Assembly: GCF_002257665.1 (NCBI RefSeq)
Contig: NZ_MQWB01000001.1
Location: forward strand, 2,642,370-2,706,369
Direction of reading: 5' to 3'
Length of the DNA stretch: 64,000 bases
Origin: Rubricoccus marinus
GTDB lineage: Bacteria; Bacteroidota; Rhodothermia; Rhodothermales; Rubricoccaceae
Made by a program: the position numbers and the translations under genes. Under the pieces are notes generated by a model that was given only the letters and a program-made list of their open reading frames with translations, ran no database searches and was not told where the DNA came from. Each line of letters opens with the position of its first letter. The stretch's first letter is position 1. Below, one piece after another: positions 16,212 to 26,333 of this stretch.

Positions 16212-18272
16212 ATGAACGCTCTCCCCTCCTCACCCGCCCGCGTCTCTCCGATGCGTCGTTCCATCAGCGCCTTGCTGGGGCTCTTGTTCGCGTGGCCTGC
16301 CCTCGCGCAAGAGGCCCCCGCCCCCTCCGGCTCCCCCTGGGACGCGCCCGCGCTGTCCATGGAGGAGGCCCTCACCGACGCGGACGACAACGGCATCCCG
16401 GACAAGCTGGGGACCGAGATGGTCGTGTCTGGCCGCGTGTCCGCAGGGACCGGCCTGATCCGCTCCGACCGGACGGAGATCTACTTCCAGAGCAGCAGCG
16501 GCGGTATGAGGCTCATCCTCCCACCCGACGCGCCACAGGTGCTCACCGGTGACAGCCTCTCGGCCTCTGGCGTGCTCACCTTCGAGGCCGGGATGGCGCA
16601 GATGATCGCCCCCGCGTTCCGCGTCGCCAACGTTCCGGGAATGGAGCCGGAGCACGTGGACCTCGGCGAACTCAGCGAGCCGCTCAAGGCCTACGAGGGG
16701 CGGCTCGTCGAGATCGAAGGCGACGTGGTGCAGGTCGAGACCGTCGAGAACGGCCAGATGCTGGCGCTCCTGAGCGGCAAGACGCTGGTGCAGGTCTTCG
16801 CCTACGAGCGCCGCTCCGGAGAGCCCATCGACCTGACCCGGTTTGAAGTCGGCCAGAAAGTCCGCGTGCGTGGCATCGCGTCCCAGTTCGACAGCCAGCC
16901 CCCGTACTCCGGCGGCTACGTCCTCCACCCGCGCGCCTCTGGCGACATCCGTACCGCCGGCATCCCGCCGTCCGTCCTGATCTGGGGCATCGCCGGCACG
17001 CTCGGGCTTCTGGCGCTCGCGCTCGTGGGCATGCACTTTATGCGCCGCGAAGTGCGCCGCCGCGCCACGCTCCTGCGCGAGTCCGAAACGCGCTACGCCT
17101 ACCTCTTCGACGCCGCTGGCGACGTCGTTCTCGTGTTCGAGATGGACGAGAGCAGCGAGGTCGTCGAGGCCAACAAGGCCGCGCAGATGGCCTTCGGCCT
17201 GGACGAAGAGGGCCGCAAGGGGCCCCGCTCTATCGGCCTGCTGGACATCGCCGCCGACCAGGACTCCACCGCGCGTCACATCTCCAGCGCCCGCCGCCTG
17301 GGCCACGCCCTGGACGTGATGGAGCTCGTCACGCTGACGGGCCCGATGCCCTACGAAGTCAGCACGCGGCGCCTCGCGCTTCCCACCGGAGACCTCTTCG
17401 TCTCCGTTGCGCGCGACGTGGCCGCACGCCGCGCCTACGAGCTTGGCCTGCTGGAAGCGATGCAGGAGGCAGAGAACGCCCGCGAGGAGGCCGAACAGGC
17501 CGCGAGCCTCAAGAGCGCCATTCTGGCCAACATGAGCCACGAGATCCGGACGCCGCTGACCGCCATCATCGGCTTTGCCGACGTGCTGGCAGAGGAAGTG
17601 CCGCCCGAGCTCCGCGAGCACGCCGAAACGATCCAGGCCGGCGGCGCCCGCCTGCTCGAAACGCTGAACTCCGTGCTCGACCTCGCGCGGCTCGACTCGG
17701 AAAACCACGAGCTCAACCCCGAGCCGCTCGACGCCGTTGCGGCCGTGCGGCAGTCCGCGGGACTCCTGGCGCCTCTGGCGCACCAGAAGGGCCTCGCGCT
17801 CCACCTCGAAGCCGACACGCCGAGCGTGCACATCCGGCAGTCCGCCAGCGGCCTGGACCGGATCGTGACCAACCTCGTCGGAAACGCCATCAAGTTCACT
17901 GAAAAGGGAGAGGTCCGCGTCTCGGTCCACTCGGCCGACACGTACTTCGCCATCCGCGTGCGCGACACGGGCGTCGGCATCGAGGACTCGTTCCTCGAAG
18001 ACCTCTTCGAGCCCTTTAAGCAGGAGTCGCAAGGCCACGCGCGGAGCCACGAGGGCACCGGCCTGGGCCTCGCCATCACCAAGCGGTTGGCCGAGCGCAT
18101 GGGCGGGGAAATCCGCGTCTGGAGCCGCAAAAGCCAGGGCAGCCTTTTCGAGGTCTCGATCCCGCGTCTGGCCCCCGGCGTCAACGGCAACACGATCGCG
18201 CAGGCCGACCCGTACGCGCCAGAGGCCTCTGGCGACGGCATGCCCGCCGCCTGGCCCACACAACCGGTGTAA
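16212..18272 (+). CDS. Membrane sensor histidine kinase with OB-fold sensor and PAS
   Basis: The protein is 686 aa from the first ATG; the ATG at 16251 (MRRSISALLGLLFAW) gives a cleaner signal peptide and may be the true start. The exported part starts with a calcium-loop-like DADDNGIPDKLG. Two OB-fold-like beta domains follow (VVSGRVSAG onward and VEIEGDVVQVE onward). One helix lies near residues 256-280, then a PAS domain. HisKA has the phosphoacceptor His443 in ANMSHEIRTPLT. The HATPase has NLVGNAIKF, DTGVGIED and GTGLGLAI. No receiver domain is attached and no response regulator is adjacent, so the partner is unknown. The next gene is a paralogue two bases downstream. Confidence 0.9.
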   Translation: MNALPSSPARVSPMRRSISALLGLLFAWPALAQEAPAPSGSPWDAPALSMEEALTDADDNGIPDKLGTEMVVSGRVSAGTGLIRSDRTEIYFQSSSGGMRLILPPDAPQVLTGDSLSASGVLTFEAGMAQMIAPAFRVANVPGMEPEHVDLGELSEPLKAYEGRLVEIEGDVVQVETVENGQMLALLSGKTLVQVFAYERRSGEPIDLTRFEVGQKVRVRGIASQFDSQPPYSGGYVLHPRASGDIRTAGIPPSVLIWGIAGTLGLLALALVGMHFMRREVRRRATLLRESETRYAYLFDAAGDVVLVFEMDESSEVVEANKAAQMAFGLDEEGRKGPRSIGLLDIAADQDSTARHISSARRLGHALDVMELVTLTGPMPYEVSTRRLALPTGDLFVSVARDVAARRAYELGLLEAMQEAENAREEAEQAASLKSAILANMSHEIRTPLTAIIGFADVLAEEVPPELREHAETIQAGGARLLETLNSVLDLARLDSENHELNPEPLDAVAAVRQSAGLLAPLAHQKGLALHLEADTPSVHIRQSASGLDRIVTNLVGNAIKFTEKGEVRVSVHSADTYFAIRVRDTGVGIEDSFLEDLFEPFKQESQGHARSHEGTGLGLAITKRLAERMGGEIRVWSRKSQGSLFEVSIPRLAPGVNGNTIAQADPYAPEASGDGMPAAWPTQPV

Positions 18273-18274
18273 CC

Positions 18275-20227
18275 ATGCGTCTGGCCTTTTGCCTCGCGCT
18301 GCTCCTCGGTGCGTTCCTGCCTACGGCCGCGCACGCGCAGACGGTCGTCCCGCAAGAGGCGCTCCCGGGCATCCTCGTGGATGCGGACGGGGACCGCGCG
18401 CCGGACCGCATCGGCGAGACCGTGCGCATCGCGGGCCGCGCCGTGCTGGACGCCGGCGCGCTGGGCGACCCGGGCACGACCGCGCTCGCCTCTGGCGGCC
18501 GCGGCATCTGGATCCGCTCCGCTACCGCCGGCTCTGTCAAGGCCGGCGACAGCCTGCACGTGGAGGGCACCCTGGGCATCAACCACGGTATCGCCACGCT
18601 CGACCGTGCGGCGGTAGAGATCGTGGAGGCCTCACGGGCGCACCCGCGGATCAACCCCGTGATCACCGGCGACCTCGAAGCGTACGAGAGCCGCCTTGTC
18701 CGCGTGGAAGGCAACGTCACGAGCGTCAGCACGACGGCCAACGGCGGGCAGGCGATGATGCTCACGCTGACGGACAACACCCTGGTCACGGTGTTCGCCT
18801 ACGGCAGCCACCCGGAAGGCCTGGACTTCGACGCGTACGACGTCGGGGACCGGCTGATCGTGACGGGCTTGGCGGGGCAGTACGACAACGCGCCACCCTA
18901 CAACGACGCGTACCAGATCTACCCTCGCACGGTGGAGGACATCGCCAGAGGCGACGCGACCTCGCGGATGTACCAGTGGCTGGCCGCTGGCGCCATCCTG
19001 CTCCTCCTCGGCGCGATCGCCTGGGCGACCGTTCTACGCAAGGAGGTCAACAACCGCGTGGCCGACCTGCGCCGCTCGGAGTCCTACCACCGCGCCCTCG
19101 TGCGGAGCGCCTCCGACGCCGTGTTCGTGTACAACCTCGAAGGCCAGGGCTTCGAGGTGAACCCGGCCGCGCGCGCCGCCTTCGGGCTCGGCCCGTCGGA
19201 CGCCATCCCCTCGCTTCTGGACGTGGTGGACCCGGACCACCGCGACCGCGCCCAAGCGCACTTGGACGCGCTTCGAGATAAGGGCTCGGACCGCTGCGAC
19301 CTCGCGCTCCGCGCCAGAGGCACAGAACGCGACGCCTCTGGCGTGGCACGGATCTACGAGTTCGAGTCACACGTGCTGGACGTCGGCTCCGAGCAGCGCG
19401 TGCTCTCGCTCGCGCGGGACGTGGGGGCCCGCCGCGCCTACGAGGCCGAGTTGCTGCAGGCTCGCCGCGAGGCGGAGGAGATGGTGCGCCTCAAGAGCGC
19501 GTTCCTCGCCAGCATGAGCCACGAGATCCGCACGCCGCTGACGGCCGTGATCGGCTTCGCCGAAATCCTGCATGACGAGGTGGGCCCCGAGCAAAAGGAT
19601 CTCGCCGAGATCATCGAGCAAGGCGGCCGCCGGTTGCTTCGCACGCTGAACTCCGTCCTGGACCTCGCGCGGTTGGATTCCGGCGCCGAGGACCTCACGC
19701 CTCGGCCGATGGACCTCGTGGAGCACATCCGAGAGTCCGTGCTCCTCGTTCGCTCCCTCGCCGAGCAGAAAGGGCTGAACCTGACATTCTCCAGCCCCGT
19801 CGAGAGCCTCCCCGCGATGGCCGACGCAGGCGCGCTGGATCGCATCGTGACCAACCTTGTGGGGAACGCGGTCAAGTTCACCGAGAGCGGCGAGATCCGC
19901 GTGGCGCTGGACACCTCTGGCGAGGACGCCATCCTCACCATCTCGGACTCCGGGATCGGCATCGACAAGGCGTTCCTTCCGGACCTCTTCAGCGAGTTCC
20001 GCCAGGAGTCCGAAGGCCACGGCCGCAGCCACGAGGGCACCGGCCTCGGCCTCGCCATCACCGACCGCCTCGTGACGATGATGAACGGCACGATCCAGGT
20101 CGAGAGTGAGAAGGGCGTCGGCACGACGTTCACGATCTGCCTCCCGCGCGTCCCCGCGGATTACGCCTCTGGCGACGGCGCGTTCACGCCAGAGGCGGCC
20201 CGTCTCATGGACGGCCTCCGGGTCTGA
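18275..20227 (+). CDS. Paralogous OB-fold/PAS sensor histidine kinase
   Basis: A 650-residue kinase starting 2 bp after the previous stop, so the two are almost certainly co-transcribed and translationally coupled. It has a signal peptide (MRLAFCLALLLGAFLPTAAHA), a DADGDRAPDRIG loop, tandem OB-like beta domains, one helix near residues 230-250 and a PAS domain. HisKA has phosphoacceptor His416 (SMSHEIRTPLT) and the HATPase has NLVGNAVKF, DSGIGIDK and GTGLGLAI. The order of domains equals that of the upstream gene, which shows tandem duplication. Similar sensors could heterodimerise. The ligand of the OB-like region is unknown. Confidence 0.9.
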   Translation: MRLAFCLALLLGAFLPTAAHAQTVVPQEALPGILVDADGDRAPDRIGETVRIAGRAVLDAGALGDPGTTALASGGRGIWIRSATAGSVKAGDSLHVEGTLGINHGIATLDRAAVEIVEASRAHPRINPVITGDLEAYESRLVRVEGNVTSVSTTANGGQAMMLTLTDNTLVTVFAYGSHPEGLDFDAYDVGDRLIVTGLAGQYDNAPPYNDAYQIYPRTVEDIARGDATSRMYQWLAAGAILLLLGAIAWATVLRKEVNNRVADLRRSESYHRALVRSASDAVFVYNLEGQGFEVNPAARAAFGLGPSDAIPSLLDVVDPDHRDRAQAHLDALRDKGSDRCDLALRARGTERDASGVARIYEFESHVLDVGSEQRVLSLARDVGARRAYEAELLQARREAEEMVRLKSAFLASMSHEIRTPLTAVIGFAEILHDEVGPEQKDLAEIIEQGGRRLLRTLNSVLDLARLDSGAEDLTPRPMDLVEHIRESVLLVRSLAEQKGLNLTFSSPVESLPAMADAGALDRIVTNLVGNAVKFTESGEIRVALDTSGEDAILTISDSGIGIDKAFLPDLFSEFRQESEGHGRSHEGTGLGLAITDRLVTMMNGTIQVESEKGVGTTFTICLPRVPADYASGDGAFTPEAARLMDGLRV

Positions 20228-20413
20228 GCTAGCGGGGGCGCTCCCCTCTTTCTCAGCAAGGGCAGCGAGAGCCGCAATCACGCACGCCCCAGGCCTCGCC
20301 CTCTCGTTCGACCGAGTGCGGAGGTCCGGGGCGTACGTCACATTATTCCCAGCCTGCAGTGCCCAAGCGGTACGCCAGAGGCTCCGTGCGAGGGGAGGCC
20401 AGAGAGAAGCGAC

Positions 20414-20875
20414 CTAGCGGTCCCACCAGATCCTACCCGTAAGGGATGACGCGGGGATGTTGCTCCCGTTGCGCGTGTACTCCGTGTCCGGGTAATCCAG
20501 GCGGCGGATGAACTCGGGGAGGTCGCTGTTCGCCGGCAGGGTGAACCCCGCGTACTGGTAGTCAAACCGGCGGGCGTCCACCCACGCTTCAGGATTGAGG
20601 AACATGATCTTGTACTTCTCGCGGACGATGTCTTCCCGGGAGAGCGCGCCGGCCCCGACGCCAACGGAGGTGTCCGAGATGTAGGCCTCCGCGTCGTCTG
20701 AGCTGACGCCCAGCTTCGCCATGTGAGAACGAATAGCCTCCAGATAGGCCTCGTAGGCACGGCCGGACTGCCCTCCACGGAGTGCGGCCTCCGCCTCGAT
20801 CATCTTCAACTCCGAGTAGGTACCCAGCCACTCAATGACGAACGCGGGCTGCGCTTTCTCCACGTCGTGCAACAA
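20414..20875 (-). pseudogene. C-terminal remnant of a SusD/RagB-type lipoprotein
   Basis: The stretch from WLGTYSELKMIEAEAALRGG to NPEAWVDARRFDY and FIRRLDYPDTEYTRN matches the C-terminal part of SusD-like nutrient-binding lipoproteins (the SusD-like_2 type). Only about 150 residues remain, against about 450-550 in intact members. There is no signal peptide or lipobox, and upstream in-frame sequence loses similarity near 20860. The best available start is a TTG. No SusC-type TonB receptor lies nearby, although functional SusD genes are paired with one. The body has no copy of the iterated motif. A decayed or truncated transferred gene is the likeliest reading; a short expressed protein cannot be excluded. 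Confidence 0.65.
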
Positions 20876-21013
20876 CCCCTGAAGCCTCTGGCGCGGCGGG
20901 ACTCCTATGCCACGGCCTATCAGGCCTCTCCGCCAGCTATAGCCAAAGAGACCCGTAGACGATCTGACTCCCGTCCCGCCATCTGCGCTCAGCGAGAACG
21001 CAGATGGTAAAGC

Positions 21014-21031
21014 GCCTCTGGCGCCAGAGGC
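21014..21031. repeat. Head-to-head motif pair after purL
   Basis: GCCTCTGGCGCCAGAGGC, 7 bp beyond the purL stop (minus strand); a hairpin at the transcript 3' end. Confidence 0.7.
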
Positions 21032-21037
21032 CTTTGC

Positions 21038-23377
<2,340 letters not shown>

Positions 23378-23423
23378 CGGGCGTGCGGAGGGGCTCGGGA
23401 GGCGCGAGCCCCAAGCTACCGGA

Positions 23424-23441
23424 GCCTCTGGCGCCAGAGGC
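23424..23441. repeat. Head-to-head motif pair upstream of purL
   Basis: GCCTCTGGCGCCAGAGGC in the 149-bp divergent region between purL and the zinc-ribbon gene. Confidence 0.7.
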
Positions 23442-23477
23442 GTGAATCAGCGCAGCAACACGAGGCTCGGCGCGCGG

Positions 23478-23495
23478 CGCCAGAGGCCTCTGGCG
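23478..23495. repeat. Tail-to-tail motif pair
   Basis: CGCCAGAGGCCTCTGGCG in the same divergent region, 36 bp from the head-to-head pair and 31 bp before the zinc-ribbon gene start. Confidence 0.7.
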
Positions 23496-23526
23496 GTATC
23501 GTGTGGGCGGCCGTCCTCTCTAAACC

Positions 23527-24330
23527 ATGGTTGCCACTCGAATCGATTTTGGTGCACTCGCCCCTGCTGACCCGGAGCGAGAGCAGCAGGTTGACGCCGC
23601 TAGAGGCTACCTCGCCATGCTGTGGAAGAATGGTTCGTCTTCTCAGACCCAGATGTTTTCCGTGGAGCAGGGCCGGTTACTCGCGTACGTGGAGTTGTCT
23701 CGCGAAGAGGCTGTTGACAAGCAGTACGCCTCCGAATGGCTCCTAAACGAATTGGAGTCTGTACAAGAAGCGTTCGGAGCCGTGCCAAGCTGGAAGATCC
23801 TAGATGACGAGCCGGAGCGATTCTCAGAGGCAAATTGGGAAGGCGCAGGCGCTCTCATTCTGTTCACGACAGCGCTCGACACCGGATCGCCACTGCGCCG
23901 CGGAGACGACGGCGATAGCGTTGCAGTCTTTCGCCTACCTGTAGATCAGCAGGCACGGCAAGATCTCCAGCACTGGAGAGCCGAGTACAGCGCGATAGAC
24001 GACGTCTGGCTTGGATGCGGTGACCTGGAAATACCGAGCTACAAACAGTTGGTCCAGCCTACTAGCTCTCTGATCGATGCAGGCCGAACCCTCGCCCGCA
24101 CGGTTGAAGGCGAGACAACGCTCCCGACCTACGTCTACCTCATGCGGTATTGGGGGCGGCGATCTGAGGAAGAAGGCCGACTGTGCCCGTCATGCGGACA
24201 GGAGTGGTTTGTGGGAGAGTCTGACGAGACCTGGCTCGGCTCGTTTGCCTTTCGATGCGATCTATGCAGGCTGATATCTGATCTACCTAGCACAACCGAA
24301 GACGAGCGCCACGCCCGTCTCGGCGAGTAA
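23527..24330 (+). CDS. Zn-ribbon protein, DUF2310-like
   Basis: A 267-residue cytoplasmic protein. The C-terminal zinc ribbon is formed by CPSCG and, after about 24 residues, CDLCR. The preceding LPTYVYLMRYWGRRSEEEGRLC and the body of the protein recall DUF2310 (Zn-ribbon-containing, possibly nucleic-acid-binding) proteins; I make this call from memory of that family. The gene is visibly lower in GC than its neighbours and holds no copy of the iterated motif over 800 bp, while both flanks hold several. That suggests recent acquisition. It is monocistronic. Confidence 0.6.
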   Translation: MVATRIDFGALAPADPEREQQVDAARGYLAMLWKNGSSSQTQMFSVEQGRLLAYVELSREEAVDKQYASEWLLNELESVQEAFGAVPSWKILDDEPERFSEANWEGAGALILFTTALDTGSPLRRGDDGDSVAVFRLPVDQQARQDLQHWRAEYSAIDDVWLGCGDLEIPSYKQLVQPTSSLIDAGRTLARTVEGETTLPTYVYLMRYWGRRSEEEGRLCPSCGQEWFVGESDETWLGSFAFRCDLCRLISDLPSTTEDERHARLGE

Positions 24331-24349
24331 CGGCCGCCGAGGTAGCCCC

Positions 24350-24367
24350 CGCCAGAGGCCTCTGGCG
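24350..24367. repeat. Tail-to-tail motif pair after the zinc-ribbon gene
   Basis: CGCCAGAGGCCTCTGGCG, 20 bp beyond the stop. With 23478-23495 it brackets the motif-free gene with an identical 18-bp palindrome on each side. Confidence 0.75.
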
Positions 24368-24453
24368 CCTACGGCTCCCTCTCCCACCGACGGTTCATCC
24401 CGCGCCAGGGGCTGTTGGCACAAAACGTGCGCTCAGATGCGGCCTCGTTCGTG

Positions 24454-24461
24454 TACGTTCG
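24454..24461 (+). promoter_or_regulatory. Candidate -7 promoter box TACGTTCG
   Basis: Resembles the Bacteroidota -7 consensus TAnnTTTG and lies 31 bp before the ATG. Similar boxes precede the next three genes. No clear -33 element. Confidence 0.35.
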
Positions 24462-24484
24462 GGCGCTCTTTCCCCACGAGGTCT

Positions 24485-26179
24485 ATGCGCATTGTCACTC
24501 GTCTCCTGTTCCTGCTGCCTCTGGCGTGGGCCGCGTCGCCAGAGGCGGCGGCGCAGTTCGCGAACCCAGCGGACCCGTGCCCGGTCGGCACCGCCGAGGT
24601 GCGACTCCGCGGCGCCGAGGTGGAGGCCGCGCTGTTCACCAACGGAAACCTCTTCTTCGGCAACCAGACCACCAACGGCGACGGGTACCTCGTGCCGCTC
24701 GGACAGACCGGACCGCGCGGGTTCGCTCTTTCCCCCAATTTTGCAGCCAACCTCTGGGTCGGCGGAATCGTTGGCGGCGAGGTTCGGAGCGCGGGGTCGC
24801 GCTACACCAACTTCGAGATGCGCCCTGGACTCACAGGCCCTAATGGCGTCCCACCGACGCCAGAGGCCTGCGCCGAGGCCGACCGCATCTGGGTCGTCTC
24901 GCGGCAGGACGTGGTGGACTACCTCGCAGGCGGCGCGCCCACAGCGGACCTCGCGGAATGGCCGGTCGCCCTCGGCGCACCCGTCCTCGATGGTGACGGC
25001 ATCGAGGGCAACTACGACCTAGCCTCTGGCGACCAACCCGCCATCCGCGGCGACGTCATGGCCTTCTGGGCTATGACAGACACGGTGGCGGAGCGCTTCG
25101 CCTTTTCCGGAGAGCAAGAGTTCCCTCTCGGCATTGACGTGACTGTGGAGGCCTTCGCGTTCCGCCAGAGCCTCTTCGGGCAGCACACCTTCTACCGGTT
25201 CACGCTCACCAACCGCAACGCCGTGCCCATCGACAGCGCGTACGTGGGGCTGTTCAACGATTACGATCTCGGCGACGCAGGTGACGACTTCCTCGGCACG
25301 GACGCTGACACGCAGATGCTGTTCGTGTACAACTCCCAACCCAACGACGACGCGTACGGCGTCCCCCCAGCCTTCGGGACCGTGGTCGCCAGCGGCCCGG
25401 TGGGGTTGCCGAACGGGCGCGACGACGACGGAGACGGAGAAGCCGATGAGGACGGCGAGCGGATCGGTTTGACGGCTACCTCCTTCTTCTACGGAGGCAC
25501 TTCGGCCTCAACGACGGGAGATCCGGTCCGGAACCTCCAGTACTACCGATACCTCAAGGGGCTGTGGGCGGACGGCTCTCCGAAGCGCGCCAACGGCAGC
25601 GGGTACCAGCAAGCCACGCGCTTCCCGATCACGCCGTTCGCCTTCCCCGCCGATCCCGTCACGGAAAGCTACTGGAGCGAGGTCAACGTTGACGGCACCG
25701 GGACGCGGAACCCGTCAGGGGACCGCCGCGGCGTGGCCAGCACCGGCCCGTTCCGGCTCGCCCCTGGCGCCTCGGAGTCTGTCATGTTCGCCTACGCCTT
25801 CGGGCAGGGCGAGGACCGGTTCTCCTCCGTCCGCGTGCTCCGTGGGCAGGCTCGCGGCGTGCTCGCCGCCCAGGCCTCTGGCGCGTTCGAGCCCGAGCGC
25901 ATCGGCGTGATCCCGCCGCCGCTCCCGCTGTCGGTGGGTCGCCCGCGCCCGAACCCGTTCTCCGGCTCCACCACCGTCGAGGTCCGCGGCGCCGCGCCAG
26001 AGGCCCGGCTCACCGTCGCGGTCTACGACGTGCTCGGCCGGCTCGTCCGCGCGCCAGAGGCCGTCGAGGGCGCCCGCGGCAGCGTCGAGGTCGGCGCGGG
26101 GCTGGCCGCTGGCGTGTACGTCGTGCGCGTGGAAGGGGCAGGGTTCGGCGAGACGTTTACCATCGTCAAAACGAGGTAG
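24485..26179 (+). CDS. T9SS type A sorting domain protein, family 1 copy A
   Basis: A 564-residue exported protein. The ATG at MRIVTRLLFLLPLAWA starts a good signal peptide ending AAAQ; an upstream in-frame start at 24437 would bury it. After the signal comes a DPCPVGTAEVRLRGAEVEA segment with ALFTNGNLFFGNQTTNGDGY, shared with the paralogue at 28034. The last 80 residues form a T9SS type A sorting domain (RPRPNPFSGSTTVEV, VYDVLGRLVR, AAGVYVVRVEG). It is thus probably sent across the outer membrane and anchored on or released from the surface. An Asp-rich stretch (DDDGDGEADEDGERIG) may bind calcium. Function unknown. Confidence 0.85.
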   Translation: MRIVTRLLFLLPLAWAASPEAAAQFANPADPCPVGTAEVRLRGAEVEAALFTNGNLFFGNQTTNGDGYLVPLGQTGPRGFALSPNFAANLWVGGIVGGEVRSAGSRYTNFEMRPGLTGPNGVPPTPEACAEADRIWVVSRQDVVDYLAGGAPTADLAEWPVALGAPVLDGDGIEGNYDLASGDQPAIRGDVMAFWAMTDTVAERFAFSGEQEFPLGIDVTVEAFAFRQSLFGQHTFYRFTLTNRNAVPIDSAYVGLFNDYDLGDAGDDFLGTDADTQMLFVYNSQPNDDAYGVPPAFGTVVASGPVGLPNGRDDDGDGEADEDGERIGLTATSFFYGGTSASTTGDPVRNLQYYRYLKGLWADGSPKRANGSGYQQATRFPITPFAFPADPVTESYWSEVNVDGTGTRNPSGDRRGVASTGPFRLAPGASESVMFAYAFGQGEDRFSSVRVLRGQARGVLAAQASGAFEPERIGVIPPPLPLSVGRPRPNPFSGSTTVEVRGAAPEARLTVAVYDVLGRLVRAPEAVEGARGSVEVGAGLAAGVYVVRVEGAGFGETFTIVKTR

Positions 26180-26184
26180 ACGGG

Positions 26185-26206
26185 GCGCCTCTGGCGCCAG
26201 AGGCGC
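26185..26206. repeat. 22-bp palindrome from head-to-head motif pair
   Basis: A motif pair extended by GC on both sides, 6 bp after the stop of the T9SS protein gene; a strong potential hairpin at the transcript end. Confidence 0.75.
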
Positions 26207-26268
26207 AGGGCCGGGCTCGCGGGGCAGATCCTCGCGGGCTTTGAATAGACGCGCACTCAGAACCGGCC

Positions 26269-26276
26269 TAGGTTCG
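26269..26276 (+). promoter_or_regulatory. Candidate -7 promoter box TAGGTTCG
   Basis: 65 bp before the ATG at 26334. A TTTG at 26240 lies 25 bp upstream, somewhat farther than the usual Bacteroidota -33/-7 spacing. Confidence 0.35.
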
Positions 26277-26333
26277 TGCTCCGCACGGCCCACACGCGTG
26301 GCCGCGCTCCGCCCCCTTTCCGCACCCCGCTCC

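Noticed and set aside
16230-18263. Minus-strand open frame of 677 codons
   Set aside because: Antisense to a complete histidine kinase with conserved H, N and G boxes.
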